A DNA stretch of 64,000 bases from Auanema rhodensis (lineage: Eukaryota; Nematoda; Chromadorea; Rhabditida; Rhabditidae), in NCBI GenBank assembly GCA_964057225.1, contig OZ059896.1:12508501-12572500 (forward strand), written 5' to 3'. Position numbers and translations under genes: made by a program. Every line of letters starts with the position of its first letter. The first letter of the stretch is position 1. A model generated the notes under the pieces. It had not been told where the DNA came from. It did not search any database and saw nothing but the letters and a program-made list of their open reading frames with translations. Of the stretch, positions 23,056-33,739 are shown piece by piece.

Positions 23056-23108
23056 GTAGTGGTTAGCACTCAGGACTCTGAATCCTGCGACCCGAGTTCA
23101 AATCACGG
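23056..23108 (+). pseudogene. tRNA-Gln(CUG)-like sequence split by MULE copy 2
   Basis: Together with 19534-19545 this gives most of a tRNA-Gln: D arm, anticodon stem CAGGA/TCCTG, loop with CTG, and T arm start. The 3' strand of the T stem has a change (cacgg), and the sequence leaves the tRNA at 23108 to join BEL/Pao gag sequence. It cannot form an acceptor stem. Confidence 0.75.
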
Positions 23109-23242
23109 CTTCCTTCCTCAGTGTGGAAGTCGCAATCTACCAGAATACCAGGAAGGTCCTTCACTTCCATCTCGTATCGTGTAAGCAGTTCTTCAAAAAA
23201 CTAGTTAGATTGTTTGATATGATTGACAAAAAGAATTGACAT
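23109..23242 (-). pseudogene. BEL/Pao gag 5' fragment (element 2)
   Basis: The minus-strand ATG at 23242 and following codons match the first about 45 codons of gag in element 1 (18055 downwards). The fragment stops at 23109, where the tRNA-Gln relic begins. The leader between this ATG and the primer-binding site (23471-23521) is also shared. Confidence 0.75.
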
Positions 23243-23470
23243 TTTTGCAATGAATAATGCTCATATTCCTTTTTCTTTTATTCTTTTTACATTGTTTGGT
23301 GGGTGATCACAGTATATGTGAACGTAAGGAAAGTAACCCTCTGTTTCTATCTTCAGAGTTTGCTTAATGTTCAAGTTATTTGGGGGCGACTTGACGTGGT
23401 CCAATAATTGCCTCGATTTTTTTTTCACGTATGTTTTTGCTCCAACACGCTTGGTTTGAGTCGTATCTTA

Positions 23471-23521
23471 CCTGCCACGCGGGACTTACAGCGGCTAAGA
23501 TCTGAACTAGCCGATGCACCA
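23471..23521 (-). promoter_or_regulatory. Primer-binding site of BEL/Pao element 2
   Basis: This has the same structure as at 18287-18337: a complement of the tRNA-Gly 3' end plus, after a 25-nt unrelated spacer, the tRNA-Gly anticodon arm sequence. It differs from the first copy by one base in the spacer (ggctaagatc against ggctaggatc). Confidence 0.75.
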
Positions 23522-23524
23522 ATT

Positions 23525-24299
23525 TGTGGCGTTATATCACAAGTGTAGAGTATGGTTTATGAGTAAAACACAAACGAATATATAGAAAAAGGTTTATTGA
23601 TAGGTTTAACAAGACAAGAACGGAATAAAATCACTGGCCGCGATCGTTGAAGATGTAAATGTGCTTTTATTTTTGGGCGGTTTTTGGTTTGAAATAAAAT
23701 GTTACTAACGCCACATGTGAACACATATGGTGTGCAAAAATGTTTTAATGCATACTCAAAGGAAGAAGATAGAAAAAGAAGAAAAAGAGAGAGAAAGAGA
23801 GAGAGAGAAAAGAATCGTTTGAGATATGAATTATAGAAACTCACTCGCTTATCGCGACACTTTTTTTCCTGTTATTTTGTTTTAGCCGATATATGTTTAA
23901 CAGATTCACTTTAGTTTTGGTCCGGAATTTTGAGTCTTCGTAAATAACTATATACTACACTAGCAAGCAGAAGAAAACCTTATATTTGTTGATTATTTTT
24001 TTTAATTTCTTTCGGTATATTTATTTTTTCACTGTGAAATCGGCGAGCACATGATTCACATGTGCGAGCTATTCAAGTGACCGATGCCCAAACGAGCCAC
24101 GCTTAGAAAATGAGATTGATACAACACATTTTTTTGCTCAAACCTAGATCGATTGCTTTAAAGACATTTGTGTCTTATCTAATTATATTCTCTATTTTGA
24201 GTTTTCTTAATTTTTCTTAATTTTTTGTTTATGTATGATTCATACATAATTTTTTTGTGATCTGATGGTTAATTTTTTTGTCTGTTAACGTATCTTGCA
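23525..24299 (-). repeat. LTR of BEL/Pao element 2
   Basis: Minus-strand ends are TGCAAGATACG at 24299 and GCCACA at 23525, giving 775 bp. On its upstream side (24300 onward) lies the pol C-terminus; on its downstream side lie the primer-binding site and gag. A single LTR therefore sits between the end of one internal region and the start of another, as in a head-to-tail arrangement or a product of LTR recombination. Confidence 0.8.
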
Positions 24300-24668
24300 T
24301 GTAGGTATTGTTATGTTCAGAGTTATCCGATTCATATTCAATGTATTGATTGGGTTTGGTATTATTTATATTATTATCCTCATGTCTTTCATGTTCTATC
24401 AGTTCATGAGGATTCTGTTCGGGTATACTTTCTATTGGAGTACTGTTGTTCTGTATGTTGCATCTTATCTCCAATGGATAGAGCTGATTGATTGATCTGC
24501 TAATTATTTTTCCATTACTAGTTACTACTTTTGCGGAACGTATGTTGCAGTCTGAACTAGTGATTGTTTCTATGATGCGCCCAAGCTTCCATTTTCCTCG
24601 GGGCAACATGTCATTCTGTATCAATACTATTTCATCCGGTTAGGGGAAGATGTTTGTGTGATTTTTTC
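24300..24668 (-). pseudogene. BEL/Pao pol C-terminal domain (element 2)
   Basis: This closely matches 12663-13025 of element 1: LIQNDMLPRGKWKLGRII, then SRSINQLYPLEI and the Asn-rich tail. A TAA near 24640 replaces a Gln codon of element 1. Upstream, at about 24660-24672, the sequence switches directly to envelope, so integrase is missing. It carries the empty site (gcatgtaggtattg) for the Tc1-like insertion seen in element 1. Confidence 0.82.
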
Positions 24669-26162
24669 TATCGCATGTGGTATAGCAAAATTCATCAATT
24701 TGAGAATTTTCTCTTTTCATTGTTACTTCCGTGATTGCTACTTTTGGAGAGCATTTTATCATGAATACTTCTCTCTGACAATCGATAGAAATTCATGTTT
24801 CTTCTGCCGCAAGGCATTGAAATTCTGCGGATGCACCCTGCCCGCAAGAATAGCAGCCAGATAGGCTTGTGAGAGTGGGTGCACAAGGTAGATTATTAAA
24901 GAAAATTACTGAGTTTAGAAATAGGGAAAAGTCTACTGAAACTAGATTTTCATCCAAATTTGTGGAAAAGGATAGTGTGTTATTTTTTGTTGTGAATTTT
25001 CGATCAGGATATGATATCTGTGATGTATTAGACATCTTATCTATGTTAGGTATGTTGCAAATACATTTAACTTCGTTAAACCTATTGAATGTGCAGGGAC
25101 AGAATGAAGATACTGTACAGTTGTTGAATTTTCGTAATGCATCATTCTCTGTTGCACATTGAACGATTGCTTTTGTATTTAAATCAGTAATATATGTTTT
25201 CTGTTCTGAAGAAAAGAATAGTTTTATGTATAGTTCTGGAGGAGGTTTGGATTGTGTGAGCGTTGTAATATTAAAAAGTGTTCATGATTTTTTGTGTATG
25301 GTTTTAAAGTGATATTATAATTATTTTTTATTTGGAGTAGTGAGGTTTCAATGTGGAATACTGTTTGCGTTGACCAACTATCGCAAGTATAGACTTCATA
25401 TGCTTCTTTCGACATGGGTATGTGTTCCAGTTTGTAAAAAAGGCAAGGATTTGTCCATATCATGGGACATATGTAAAATCTCGCTGAAGATGTGAAACAG
25501 CCAGATTGTGTAGGGAACAAATATGGTTTAAATTCCTCGATTTGATCATGAAGTGAGTTAATTTCACATATTCCGTCACATGAGCCTCTATGGCGACATC
25601 GTAAGATGCTGGATATGTTGGCGGTCGTCAGTCTGGTGAAGTATGTGGTGTTCTTTTGGCAGATATGTTCTGTGTATAGTTTAGTTATTTTGAATTGGCC
25701 AATTTCATGATTAGAGTGTATTATGTTGATACATAACTGTTTTGTTCCGGGAGAGAATATTATGTCTTGACTATATTCGTGATAACACTCTAAGTTTTGA
25801 TCGCAACGTATGTTAACATAATGTTGTACATGAACATCGGAGCAAGAATGGGAGTTTCCTACGTATACAACTAAGATAATTGCAAATAATGAAGGTAAGG
25901 AGGATTGAGATCCTCTGGTGAGGATAGAGAATTTCGGTGTTTTTCTTGTAAAGTGTAGCGTGGGATAAATATTTTTTTGAGAGGTTTCTTGTTCTCTGTT
26001 ACCGTCTTCTCGTGTGTTTATATGTGTCATATCTGTACTTTCATTATTGTCTGTTGTGTTTTGGACCATTTCGAGGTCTTCTTGTTCTTGGACTTCTTGA
26101 TTTCTGTTTTGAATATTAAACACATTAAGCATATTTTGAGTAATCGTTGGCTCGTGTAACAA
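24660..26162 (-). pseudogene. BEL/Pao envelope, phlebovirus Gc-like, broken
   Basis: The main frame (26162-25224) has an acidic leader, a hydrophobic signal-like segment (LPSLFAIILVVYVG) and a Cys-rich ectodomain with RCRHRGSCDGICEI and CPMIWTNPCLFYKLEH. The spacing of these Cys and aromatic residues resembles the phlebovirus G2 (Gc) fusion glycoprotein domain. A frameshift near 25270 moves the continuation to another frame, where further Cys-rich parts are seen down to about 24800 (CSC-type and SGCYSCGQGA). A TGA lies near 24796. No membrane anchor is present: the gene runs into pol sequence at about 24665. It is not functional. Confidence 0.6.
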
Positions 26163-26470
26163 ATAAAGACCTCCTTGATCGAACTTAAAATAAGAATGTA
26201 TATATTATAAATGTGTGAAGTGTGCTGCGCATCTAACTAATTTGGCAGTGTGCCATTACTTAAAATCAATAATTAGTCTTTTATAAGAATGTTTCTTTTT
26301 TTTTTGTTAGTTTTTTGAACAGTAGTTTGGTTCTGATGTGCAAATTATTTGATAATGTGGAATGTGCGTTCCACTTATTTGATTCTCCAATCTTGACATT
26401 TTTCAGAAACATTTGTATGCTAAATTGGAATTTACTGTACATTGACTGATATGTTGTTGAACTTGAATTT
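26163..26470. other. Non-coding interval
   Basis: AT-rich sequence to the right of the envelope relic. I see no coding region, tRNA or repeat I can name. A copy of the dispersed repeat begins at about 26470. Confidence 0.5.
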
Positions 26471-27160
26471 ATCTCATGCTTAGCACTCAGGACTCTGAAT
26501 CCTGCAAACCGAGTTCAAATCTCGCCGGATTTTGTTTTTTGTTTCGGCTGATATATGTTTCACAGATTTACTATGATTTTTGTCCCAAACTTTGAGTCTC
26601 AGAAAATAACCATGTACTACATTATCAAGCAGCATAAAACCTAATATTTGATTATTATTTCATTTAATTTCAATCGGTATATTTAATGTATATGTTAATG
26701 TATAACTCATACTGTAATTTCTTGTGATCTAATAATGACTTCTTTTATCTGCTTACGTTCATATCAAAATATCGATCAAAGCATTCGGTTCTGCCCAACT
26801 AACAACAAAAGTAGAAAAACATATACAATATTTCGAATATAAAAAGTGTGGAAGAGTCGTTGTGTCATTAATATTAGTTTTACTGCCCAAAACTGTGTTT
26901 TTTAAAATTCGAGCTGGAGTAATAAATTTTAATTCCGAACTTGGTTATTGAAAATAAAAAGAGGATTTTCTTATTTGACTACTACAACAGTAACAAACTT
27001 GGAGAACAGCAATAACCTGAGTTCCAACTGCCAAATGCTAAACATATACGAGCTATTCAGATGATCAAAGCCTAAAACAGCCACGCCTATAAAATGAGAC
27101 ACATATAACGAGTTGTCATTTTTGCTCCAATCCATGTCCGTTGCTTTAGAGCTAGAAAGC
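26470..27160 (+). repeat. Highly diverged dispersed copy of the array unit
   Basis: It begins with a partial tRNA-Gln (gcttagcactcaggactctgaatcctgc, 26477-26505, with a T-arm remnant to 26524). It then shows ttttgtttcggctgatatat, a diverged U3 part and a diverged block B. It is more different from the array than the other copies, so it is probably the oldest here. Confidence 0.65.
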
Positions 27161-27269
27161 CGTGTAAAATTTAATAACTACGCCCCCAAACAGCTGTCAA
27201 AAATATACTTTGGACGGCGTCAGCTGCTAAAAACATATTTTTGGGAGCGCGTAAGCCGTAAAATTTATT

Positions 27270-27435
27270 GTAACAAGTGAACTTCTCAAAATACAAAAAA
27301 AGATGAACATATTAGAATAGTTTAACATTTTATTTTACTATACAAACCAATACAAAATCTCTATAGAGCACACATTGAATGTTTATATCATAAGATTAAC
27401 AAACAGTTGCGCTGACCTCAACGCGACGCATATCG
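27270..27435 (+). repeat. Left terminal inverted repeat of the Polinton
   Basis: It pairs with 41815-41960 in inverted orientation. The best block is 27355-27431 (ctctatagagcacacattga ... aacaaacagttgcgctgacc). Similarity becomes weaker toward 27270 and is not clear inside 27435, so the repeat has partly decayed. Confidence 0.75.
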
Positions 27436-27784
27436 AGGTTTAATTTAATAAACATTAATAACTGCGTTACATACTAATTTTCCCCGTCTTTCCATGGTCG
27501 GAAGATATATGTACTTCTACCACGTTCCTAAGGTAGGCAGACCCGAATTACATTAAGAAAGATGATAAAAAGATAAAATAAAGTAATAAAATAGAGAATC
27601 TATTGAGATGAGACTCACATGGCTATAAGACAACCCGTCTGGGTCAGGCCAGAAGCAAGAGTGCCATGTGTGTCCCATGTTGTAGGCATGATATTTAATT
27701 ATCGACAACCGTTTTATTCATCCCGTAAGGTAAGTTAGACTGAAAAGAGATTTAAGTATCCCTAAACTTTAATAATTTCTAAAC

Positions 27785-28110
27785 ATGACTTGCAAGTACA
27801 GTACGTTTTATGATCATTTCTCTGGTGTTGGTGTTAAAAAACCTTATTAAAAATGTAAGAAATGTGATGTTGCATACACTAAGTGTGAATCTACTACTAT
27901 GTTGAACAGACATATGAACCAGTGCCACCCAATGAAGACGTCTTCTGCTGGAAAACTAACCAATTTCTTTCCTACTAAGAAGGAGTGTAACCAGGCTGAA
28001 CTGAATTGTTTTTTGCTTCGTACATAGCAACATCGTATGCTCCTGCTTACTCACTAGAGAACAAGTTTCTTCATGAGATTGTAAACAATTTGAACCCTTC
28101 ATGCAAAGAA
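27785..28110 (+). pseudogene. hAT transposase N-terminus with BED zinc finger
   Basis: An ATG at 27785 opens a frame with a BED-type finger: CKKCDVAYTKCESTTMLNRH followed by MNQCH. The linker to AELNCFFASYIATSYAPAYS matches the fragment at 1-207. A TAA replaces a codon near 27845, and the frame is lost after 28110. The bases before it (27550-27690) also match 320-445. It sits inside the Polinton span and is therefore an insertion. Confidence 0.7.
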
Positions 28111-28700
28111 GGTTTTTTTGAAAGTTTAAATAAAAATAGTTTTAAGAATATATATGAATTGTTTCAACTTTTGCTTATAATTTTTATGTGTTTTTGTTTG
28201 TTATAGTCGTTATTTTTTATTTAATTGAAATGGTTACAAATATATGTTTAGTTCGTTACAAAACTATTAGAAAAATACAAAATAATTAAATGTTTCAGTT
28301 TTTGAGCATCAAAATTTTTTTTAATGTTTAGAAATTTAATAAATACAAATTAAATAGTGGTAGAAATTTAAAATTGTTTAAAATATGGAATTAATTAAAA
28401 GGGATGGAGTGAAATGGTTCAAAAAATATAAAACATTTAAATGTTTCAATTTTTGTATATCAAAATATTCAAATTCGAATGTATTTTAATGATTAAAAAT
28501 TTAATAAATAATATTATGGCATGGATTTGGAATAAGATTCAATTGTATTCATTACTTTAACATATTATTTTTCAAAAAGCCTCCAAATGTCAAATGATTT
28601 GTTCAAAAATAACTGGCAAAATTCAAAATTGTTCAAGATATGTAATCAAATAAAAGATATAGAGTAAAAAGAATTGTAACATGAAAAAAAAGGAAAAGCT
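28111..28700. other. AT-rich non-coding interval
   Basis: Very AT-rich sequence with short homopolymer runs. No coding region, RNA gene or clear repeat is visible. It lies between a hAT relic and the 3' end of a minus-strand Polinton gene. Confidence 0.5.
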
Positions 28701-29500
28701 CGTACCTTTAATCGACAAATATTGTTGGAGGATGAACCGCTTTCTAATTGTTCTTTGCTAGTTGATGGCATCTCGGGATTCCATTTTCTGGAAAAAAAAT
28801 TTCATGCTTCTTCAGCTGGACCAGAAAGTCTGTCGAGCAAAATGGAAAAATTTTCAATCTCTGACGAGGGTTAAACATCAATAACTGCTGTGAGTATTGA
28901 TGTTTGTACAGTAGGTGGGGATCGAAGATTGTCGTGCTATGTTCTGTTGCATAGTTGACCAATGATCGGGAGCATTGTTTGTATGTTGTTCGACTGTAAT
29001 TGGTCGAGAATCGTAGTGCGCGTGTCTCAATGGTGAGAAAGCTTTCCGCTTATTAGCTGCTCCAAGTGGGGTTCCAACATTGTCAGCATCAGCTTTAGCT
29101 CTTTCCAAGCTATTAGAACCAGTACTCAGATTGTTAAAAGAATGAACAAGATTATTTTCTGATATCGGCATTAGGTCATCGTTCAACAGAGTGGAGTTAC
29201 TGTTTGGTTCAAGCATTGAAATATCGTGCTGAGGAGATGCGATCATAACGTCACTATTGTTCGCTCGAGTAGTGTACACTCGTTTTTGAGTAGGTTGTCT
29301 TTGTGTGAAACCGATTTCATCAGAACTTGTACTTTGTGTTCTGTGTCGTCGTGTTCTATCTGGTGTGATGCTCAAATGTCTTCGTATTCCAGAAAAGAAA
29401 CTCATCTCTAAGTTTTTTCTGGAGTATTTAATTCTGTTCATGTCATTTTGCAATGTTGTTGAGTCATGTATTGTAGAGTCAAATGAACTCTGATGGTCAT
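28700..29500 (-). pseudogene. Polinton N-terminal polymerase-like region (left copy), uncertain
   Basis: A minus-strand frame (29453-28878) is rich in Ser, Asn, Thr and Arg with no recognised domain. After a possible intron the exon at about 28795-28708 encodes KWNPEMPSTSKEQLESGSSS and ends at a splice donor (gtacga). The matching exon on the right side of the element (about 41287-41210) encodes EWDPATPSTSGGQVGYGATF and ends in gtgcga. This similarity suggests both are 5' exons of the same kind of gene, probably upstream of the DNA polymerase. The function is unknown. Confidence 0.4.
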
Positions 29501-29509
29501 CGAGTTCAT

Positions 29510-30043
29510 CTAGGCGAAGTTGGATAAGTTGAGTATTTCCTCAACTTCGCCTGTGTTCACCATGAGATCTCTCTCACCGCAATAGTCCAAAATGCCCTTG
29601 ATCAGTTTGGTGACAAGTTTGTCGATTTCATGAGCTTTCATGGTCTTATGGGCTTGAGGGTGTTTGGCCAACATCCTTTTATAGCTAACTTGGTAAAATT
29701 CCAACCAAGTTGCTGGGTAGTCCACATGGGTGCGTTCCTCGAGCATCACTCGATGTTCGTCTAACTGATCTCGTAGTGATCGGAAGACGTCGCCAACCCG
29801 GATGGCTTTATAATATATACGCATCAAGCTAGGCTTGCGCGTATGTATAAACTCTCGACATCTGTCGATGTCATCAACCGGGGGGAAGATGAATGCTTGA
29901 TGGTACGGGAGGATGTCCTCCTTTACCGTGTTGAACAACTTCAACGCGTGAGTTATATTTCTTTTTAAACAACTTAACTGTCTTGCTAAGGCAGTCAGGT
30001 TACGAGTTTCCTTTTCCGATGGAGAAGAGGGACTCATAATCAT
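29510..30043 (-). CDS. Unrecognised helical Polinton-associated protein
   Basis: An ATG-initiated frame of 177 residues. It is predicted to be mostly helical and charged, with residues such as KAIRVGDVFRSLRDQLDEHR and WLEFYQVSYKRMLAKH; no catalytic motif, signal peptide or membrane segment is seen. It ends close to, and in a different frame from, the Ser-rich frame below it (29453). It lies just inside the left end of the Polinton, where integrase is often found, but it shows no zinc finger or D,D,E pattern and I do not call it integrase. The function is unknown. Confidence 0.5.
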   Translation of the reverse strand: MIMSPSSPSEKETRNLTALARQLSCLKRNITHALKLFNTVKEDILPYHQAFIFPPVDDIDRCREFIHTRKPSLMRIYYKAIRVGDVFRSLRDQLDEHRVMLEERTHVDYPATWLEFYQVSYKRMLAKHPQAHKTMKAHEIDKLVTKLIKGILDYCGERDLMVNTGEVEEILNLSNFA

Positions 30044-30651
30044 TTTTTTTGAAGAGAAATATTAATGTTCAAGTTAATTTTCTGTTTAATATAGTTAATT
30101 TGTTTATTGATTATTGAAAATCAACTGAATTAAAGTCCGAATATAATAGTTGTCGATAGAAGGAATAACAATATAAATATGAGAAAAAATGTGAAGATAA
30201 GAAAAGATGTGCAAGTAATATGGATAAGCAAATAGTTTACTATTAGAAAGTACAATGAATATTTAGTTGAATATTTGTTAACAGTTTTTTTTTGGAGTGT
30301 TATACTGTTCCTTTGTTTGTGTAGTTGTTACTGTTTCGTTAAATTACATGTGTGGAGTATTTTGTGAAAAAATGTATGTTTTATCTTTTGAGTATATATA
30401 TATATATATATTATACTTGGGCAACGATACAATACATTTCGATACGATTTCGATAATTATCGATAATTTGAATATCGTTATCGATTAATTTGAATTAACG
30501 ACACACTGTTTTTACCAAAAGTCGATAATTTGAATATTCGATAAGGTATGAATAAATCCTAAAAAATCCTAAAATCTCAAAATCATAAATATTGATTTTT
30601 TTTTAATTTTTGAGTGTTTTTATTTTCTCTTTTTTTTGTTTTTTTTTAATA

Positions 30652-31165
30652 ATGGTGAAATGTTGGGTATATTTTAAAAGAGAAAATATTGGTGGTATAA
30701 ACTATGCCAAATGTAAAAATTGCGGTAAACGTTATAAGTATTCGGGATCTACAACTGTACTGACTTCTCATAATAAGAAGTGTACAATAGTTAAATAGCC
30801 TGCTAGTTCTGCTTCCTCTGAAGTTTTATCCGTTTCTTCCTATTTCCATAAGCCTATATCTGCCTCCATTAACAATAAACTAATGAAAAACCTATTAATC
30901 TTCTTCTGCACTTCGCATATTCCGCCACGGTGTATTGAAAACTCGGCTTTCGCATCATTTTTAAAACTTTTGAACCCCTGTTACCATCTGCCAAGCAGAC
31001 GCCAACTGATGAGGCAAATCCATGAGACAGCAAATGGTGAGTTAAGTGTATTATTAGTTACAATTATACTTTTTTTTAGAAATAAATTTAAAAAATATGG
31101 AACTAATGGAGACCGCAAAATCAATTTGTCTTAGTTGTGATTGCTGGTCAAGCACAAATGCAGGT
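30652..31165 (+). pseudogene. hAT transposase fragment with BED finger (second type)
   Basis: An ATG at 30652 begins MVKCWVYFKRENIGG, then a BED-like finger CKNCGKRYKYSGSTTVLTSH. A TAG at 30796 interrupts. The continuation shows FASFLKLLNPCYHLPSRRQL, the hAT motif after the finger, then a short intron and SICLSCDCWSSTNAG, the first catalytic-region block. It differs in sequence from the hAT pieces at 1 and 27785, so it is another family. Bases 30430-30545 before it contain several tcgata motifs that may be subterminal. Confidence 0.65.
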
Positions 31166-31199
31166 AAGTTTAATTTGCAATTGTAATTTGAAAAAAAAT

Positions 31200-32640
31200 T
31201 AATTTGAATTGTTTTTGTTATATGCGCAAGAACATTCTTTCCAACCTAATATATTCGGCTTTCATTCTAGCAGTACAATAGTAATGCTTTGGTGGCAAGA
31301 ATGGTAGCACTTTGCCATCATTTATTAGAACATTATAGAGGTATGGAAATTGTCCTTTACTCATATCAGGTACACCAAATGCTTTGGGTAACGCTGATAA
31401 GGGTAAGGGCACTAATAAACAACTATCTTTAAAATATAAATGATTAATATTTTGATCTTTTGAAGGCTGGGGTCAGGATATATTCCACGATGTATAAGTC
31501 TAGATACCAAAAAATGTATGTCAAAGCGCGAACCATTATGCGCAATCAAAATTGCATTATCATTTTCAAAAAAGTTGAGTAACCAATCAAGGAAACGATC
31601 TGTTATAGACCATTCATTATCTCCTTGCTGGTACCAAAAATGGCCCTACTGGGTTGTACATTTTTCACATATATTAGAATCTATACAACTTTCACAAAAC
31701 TTTTCATATACAACCATATTGGGCCATTGTTTGCTTAAAACTCAACAATGCTTCGATAGGCATTTGCGAAAAGCCTGCCGAAAATTTAAGGTATTTTATG
31801 AACATTTTAAGTTGTACATAACAAGCTTAAATCCAGACATGTGTGGCGCGTGATCACTATCACATGGTCCGTGCTGATAGACCGCACAAGTGCAATGAGA
31901 AATTTTGCAAAAAGTGTGATCAGACAAAGCCTGAAGATCACTCTTGTTGTTGGGTTCCACCTAACAACAACAAGAAGGATCACTTAAAAAAGAAGCAAGA
32001 AAAGTACAAGGTTTGTAATTGATATTTTTACAAGTGTTATGCTTACTCGTTTAAGAACATATTCTATGACTTTGTTACAGTTGTGTTGATAAACGGCACA
32101 AATGTCTATGAATATGCAGATGAACAATGGTCCAATATGGTTGTATATGAAAAGTTTTGTGAAAGTTGTATAGATTCTAATATATGTGAAAAATGTACAA
32201 CCCAGGAGGGCCATTTTTGGTACCAGCAAGGAGATAATGAATGGTCTATAACAGATCGTTTCCTTGATTGGTTACTCAACTTTTCTGAAAATGATAATGC
32301 AATGTTGATTGCGCATAATGGTTCGCGCTTTGACATACATTTTTTGGTATCTAGACTTATACATCGTGGAATATATCCTGACCCCAGCCTTTAAAAGATC
32401 AAAATATTAATCATTTATATTTTAAAGATAGTTGTTTATTAGTGCGCTTACCCTTATCAGCGTTACCCAAAGCATTTGGTGTACCTGATATGAGTAAAGG
32501 ACAATTTCCATACCTCTATAATGTTCTAATAAATGATGGCAAAGTGCTACCATTCTTGCCACCAAAGCGTTACTATTGTACTGCTAAAATGAAAGCCGAA
32601 TATATTAGGTTGGAAAGAATGTTCTTGCGCATATAACAAA
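31200..32640. repeat. Large inverted repeat made of DNA polymerase B sequence
   Basis: The left arm (about 31200-31745) is the inverted copy of the right arm (about 32100-32640); the two differ by only a few bases, for example around atgctttggtgg and its complement. The spacer (31746-32100) carries more polymerase coding sequence on the plus strand. Both arms encode the polymerase exonuclease region, one on each strand. Such a palindrome can form a large hairpin and is typical of recent inverted duplication. Confidence 0.88.
31850..32640 (+). pseudogene. Polinton DNA polymerase B, central (exonuclease) part
   Basis: This family is the protein-primed DNA polymerase that copies the Polinton. 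A Cys/His cluster at about 31855-31960 (CNEKFCKKCDQTKPEDHSCC) precedes a short intron. Then 32083-32394 shows AMLIAHNGSRFDIHFLVSRL, the HNGxxFD exonuclease motif. A shifted frame (32442-32636) has LPLSALPKAFGVPDMSKGQF and PYLYNVL, the next conserved polymerase block. A frame change at about 32395-32440 and the end at 32638 show it is only a fragment. It is on the opposite strand from the polymerase C-terminus at 39.4-40.2 kb. Confidence 0.75.
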
Positions 32641-32689
32641 AAAAATTCAAATTAATTTTTTTTCAAATTACAATTGCTAATTAATGAAA

Positions 32690-33535
32690 ATTATTCACCG
32701 TTAGCTTCAGTACATTGTTCCCAACGATTGAGCAGAGAATAAATACCTTTTCTATAAAAATCAGGTTTTTTAGTGTTTATAAAGGAGGGTGGGGTAAACA
32801 TTCATAACCTAAATCAAAAATTTTTTTTATTGTTGGTCTTGAGACATGGGGTCTTGCATTATCCTGTAGTATGATAGCCCGTCTCCTATTGATCAGTCCT
32901 GGCTTCAAACTCAATAATTTTTGGTGCATTTTATCAATTTCTTGGCAGTACGATTCCGCATTTATTGTATCATTGAGCTGTAAAAACTCATAATGAATTA
33001 TTCCTGTTGAACATCACCAAACAGTTAACATAACTTTCGAATATGTTAAAGCTGGTTTTGGAAAGTGTCTAGGAGTTTCCTTGTTGTCCATCCAGTGAGC
33101 TCGTTTCTCATGATCGTTTATCATTATTGTAAAAGACCTATTTTTTTGTCACAAGTAATAAGCCTCCAAAAGTTTATTGGGCACCTATTTATCCAATTTT
33201 TTCACTTTTTCGAGTTTTTTCAAATGAGTTAATACAGTTGTATGACTCACTGAAAGTTCGTCGGCAAGGTTTTTTGAGCTTATACTCGTATCCTTTTCCA
33301 AAAATTCGTCTAATGCTGAATCATCCAACGTCGTAGTTCTTTCGTTTTTGGCTTGATCTTCTAAGTTCTCATCACCGTTACGGAATTTTTTGAACCAAAA
33401 TTGAACAGTCCTTGAATTGGTTGTTCCAAATCCGAAAGCACGGTTGATGTTGTTGGTTGCTTCAGAAGTTGTGTGCCCTGACTTAAATTCGTACAAAAAA
33501 AGGGTTCTCAATTGGGATTTTTGCATCATTGATCT
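32690..33535 (-). pseudogene. mariner transposase, decayed
   Basis: The N-terminal domain (33529-33185) has LFLYEFKSGHTTSEATNNIN and ELSVSHTTVLTHLKKLEKVK; the conserved KLDKWVP motif is cut by a stop at the Trp codon (about 33182). Downstream pieces in shifting frames show ILQDNARPHV (second Asp) near 32850 and the C-terminal end YRKGIYSLLNRWEQC near 32730. The segment with the third Asp is deleted. It lies next to the polymerase palindrome. Confidence 0.82.
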
Positions 33536-33739
33536 ATAATTTTTAAATTAGTAATTATATTGTCATTTCATAAAAATAAGTGAAAAACTATCTGCTTTAT
33601 CATATAAAACTTATATATTTATTATTTTTGTTTTTAGCGCCCAGATAATTCAAATTGTTCAGATGAGCGTGAAGAATGCGCAAGAACATTCTTTCCAACC
33701 TAATATATATATATATATTATGAAAGCCGAAAATATATT

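Noticed and set aside
27180..27260. Short hairpin-like ccccaaa/tttgggg pair as the Polinton tip.
   Set aside because: The pairing is short and no counterpart was found beyond the right inverted repeat.
29510..30043. Calling this frame the Polinton integrase because of its position.
   Set aside because: No HHCC zinc site and no D,D,E pattern is visible.
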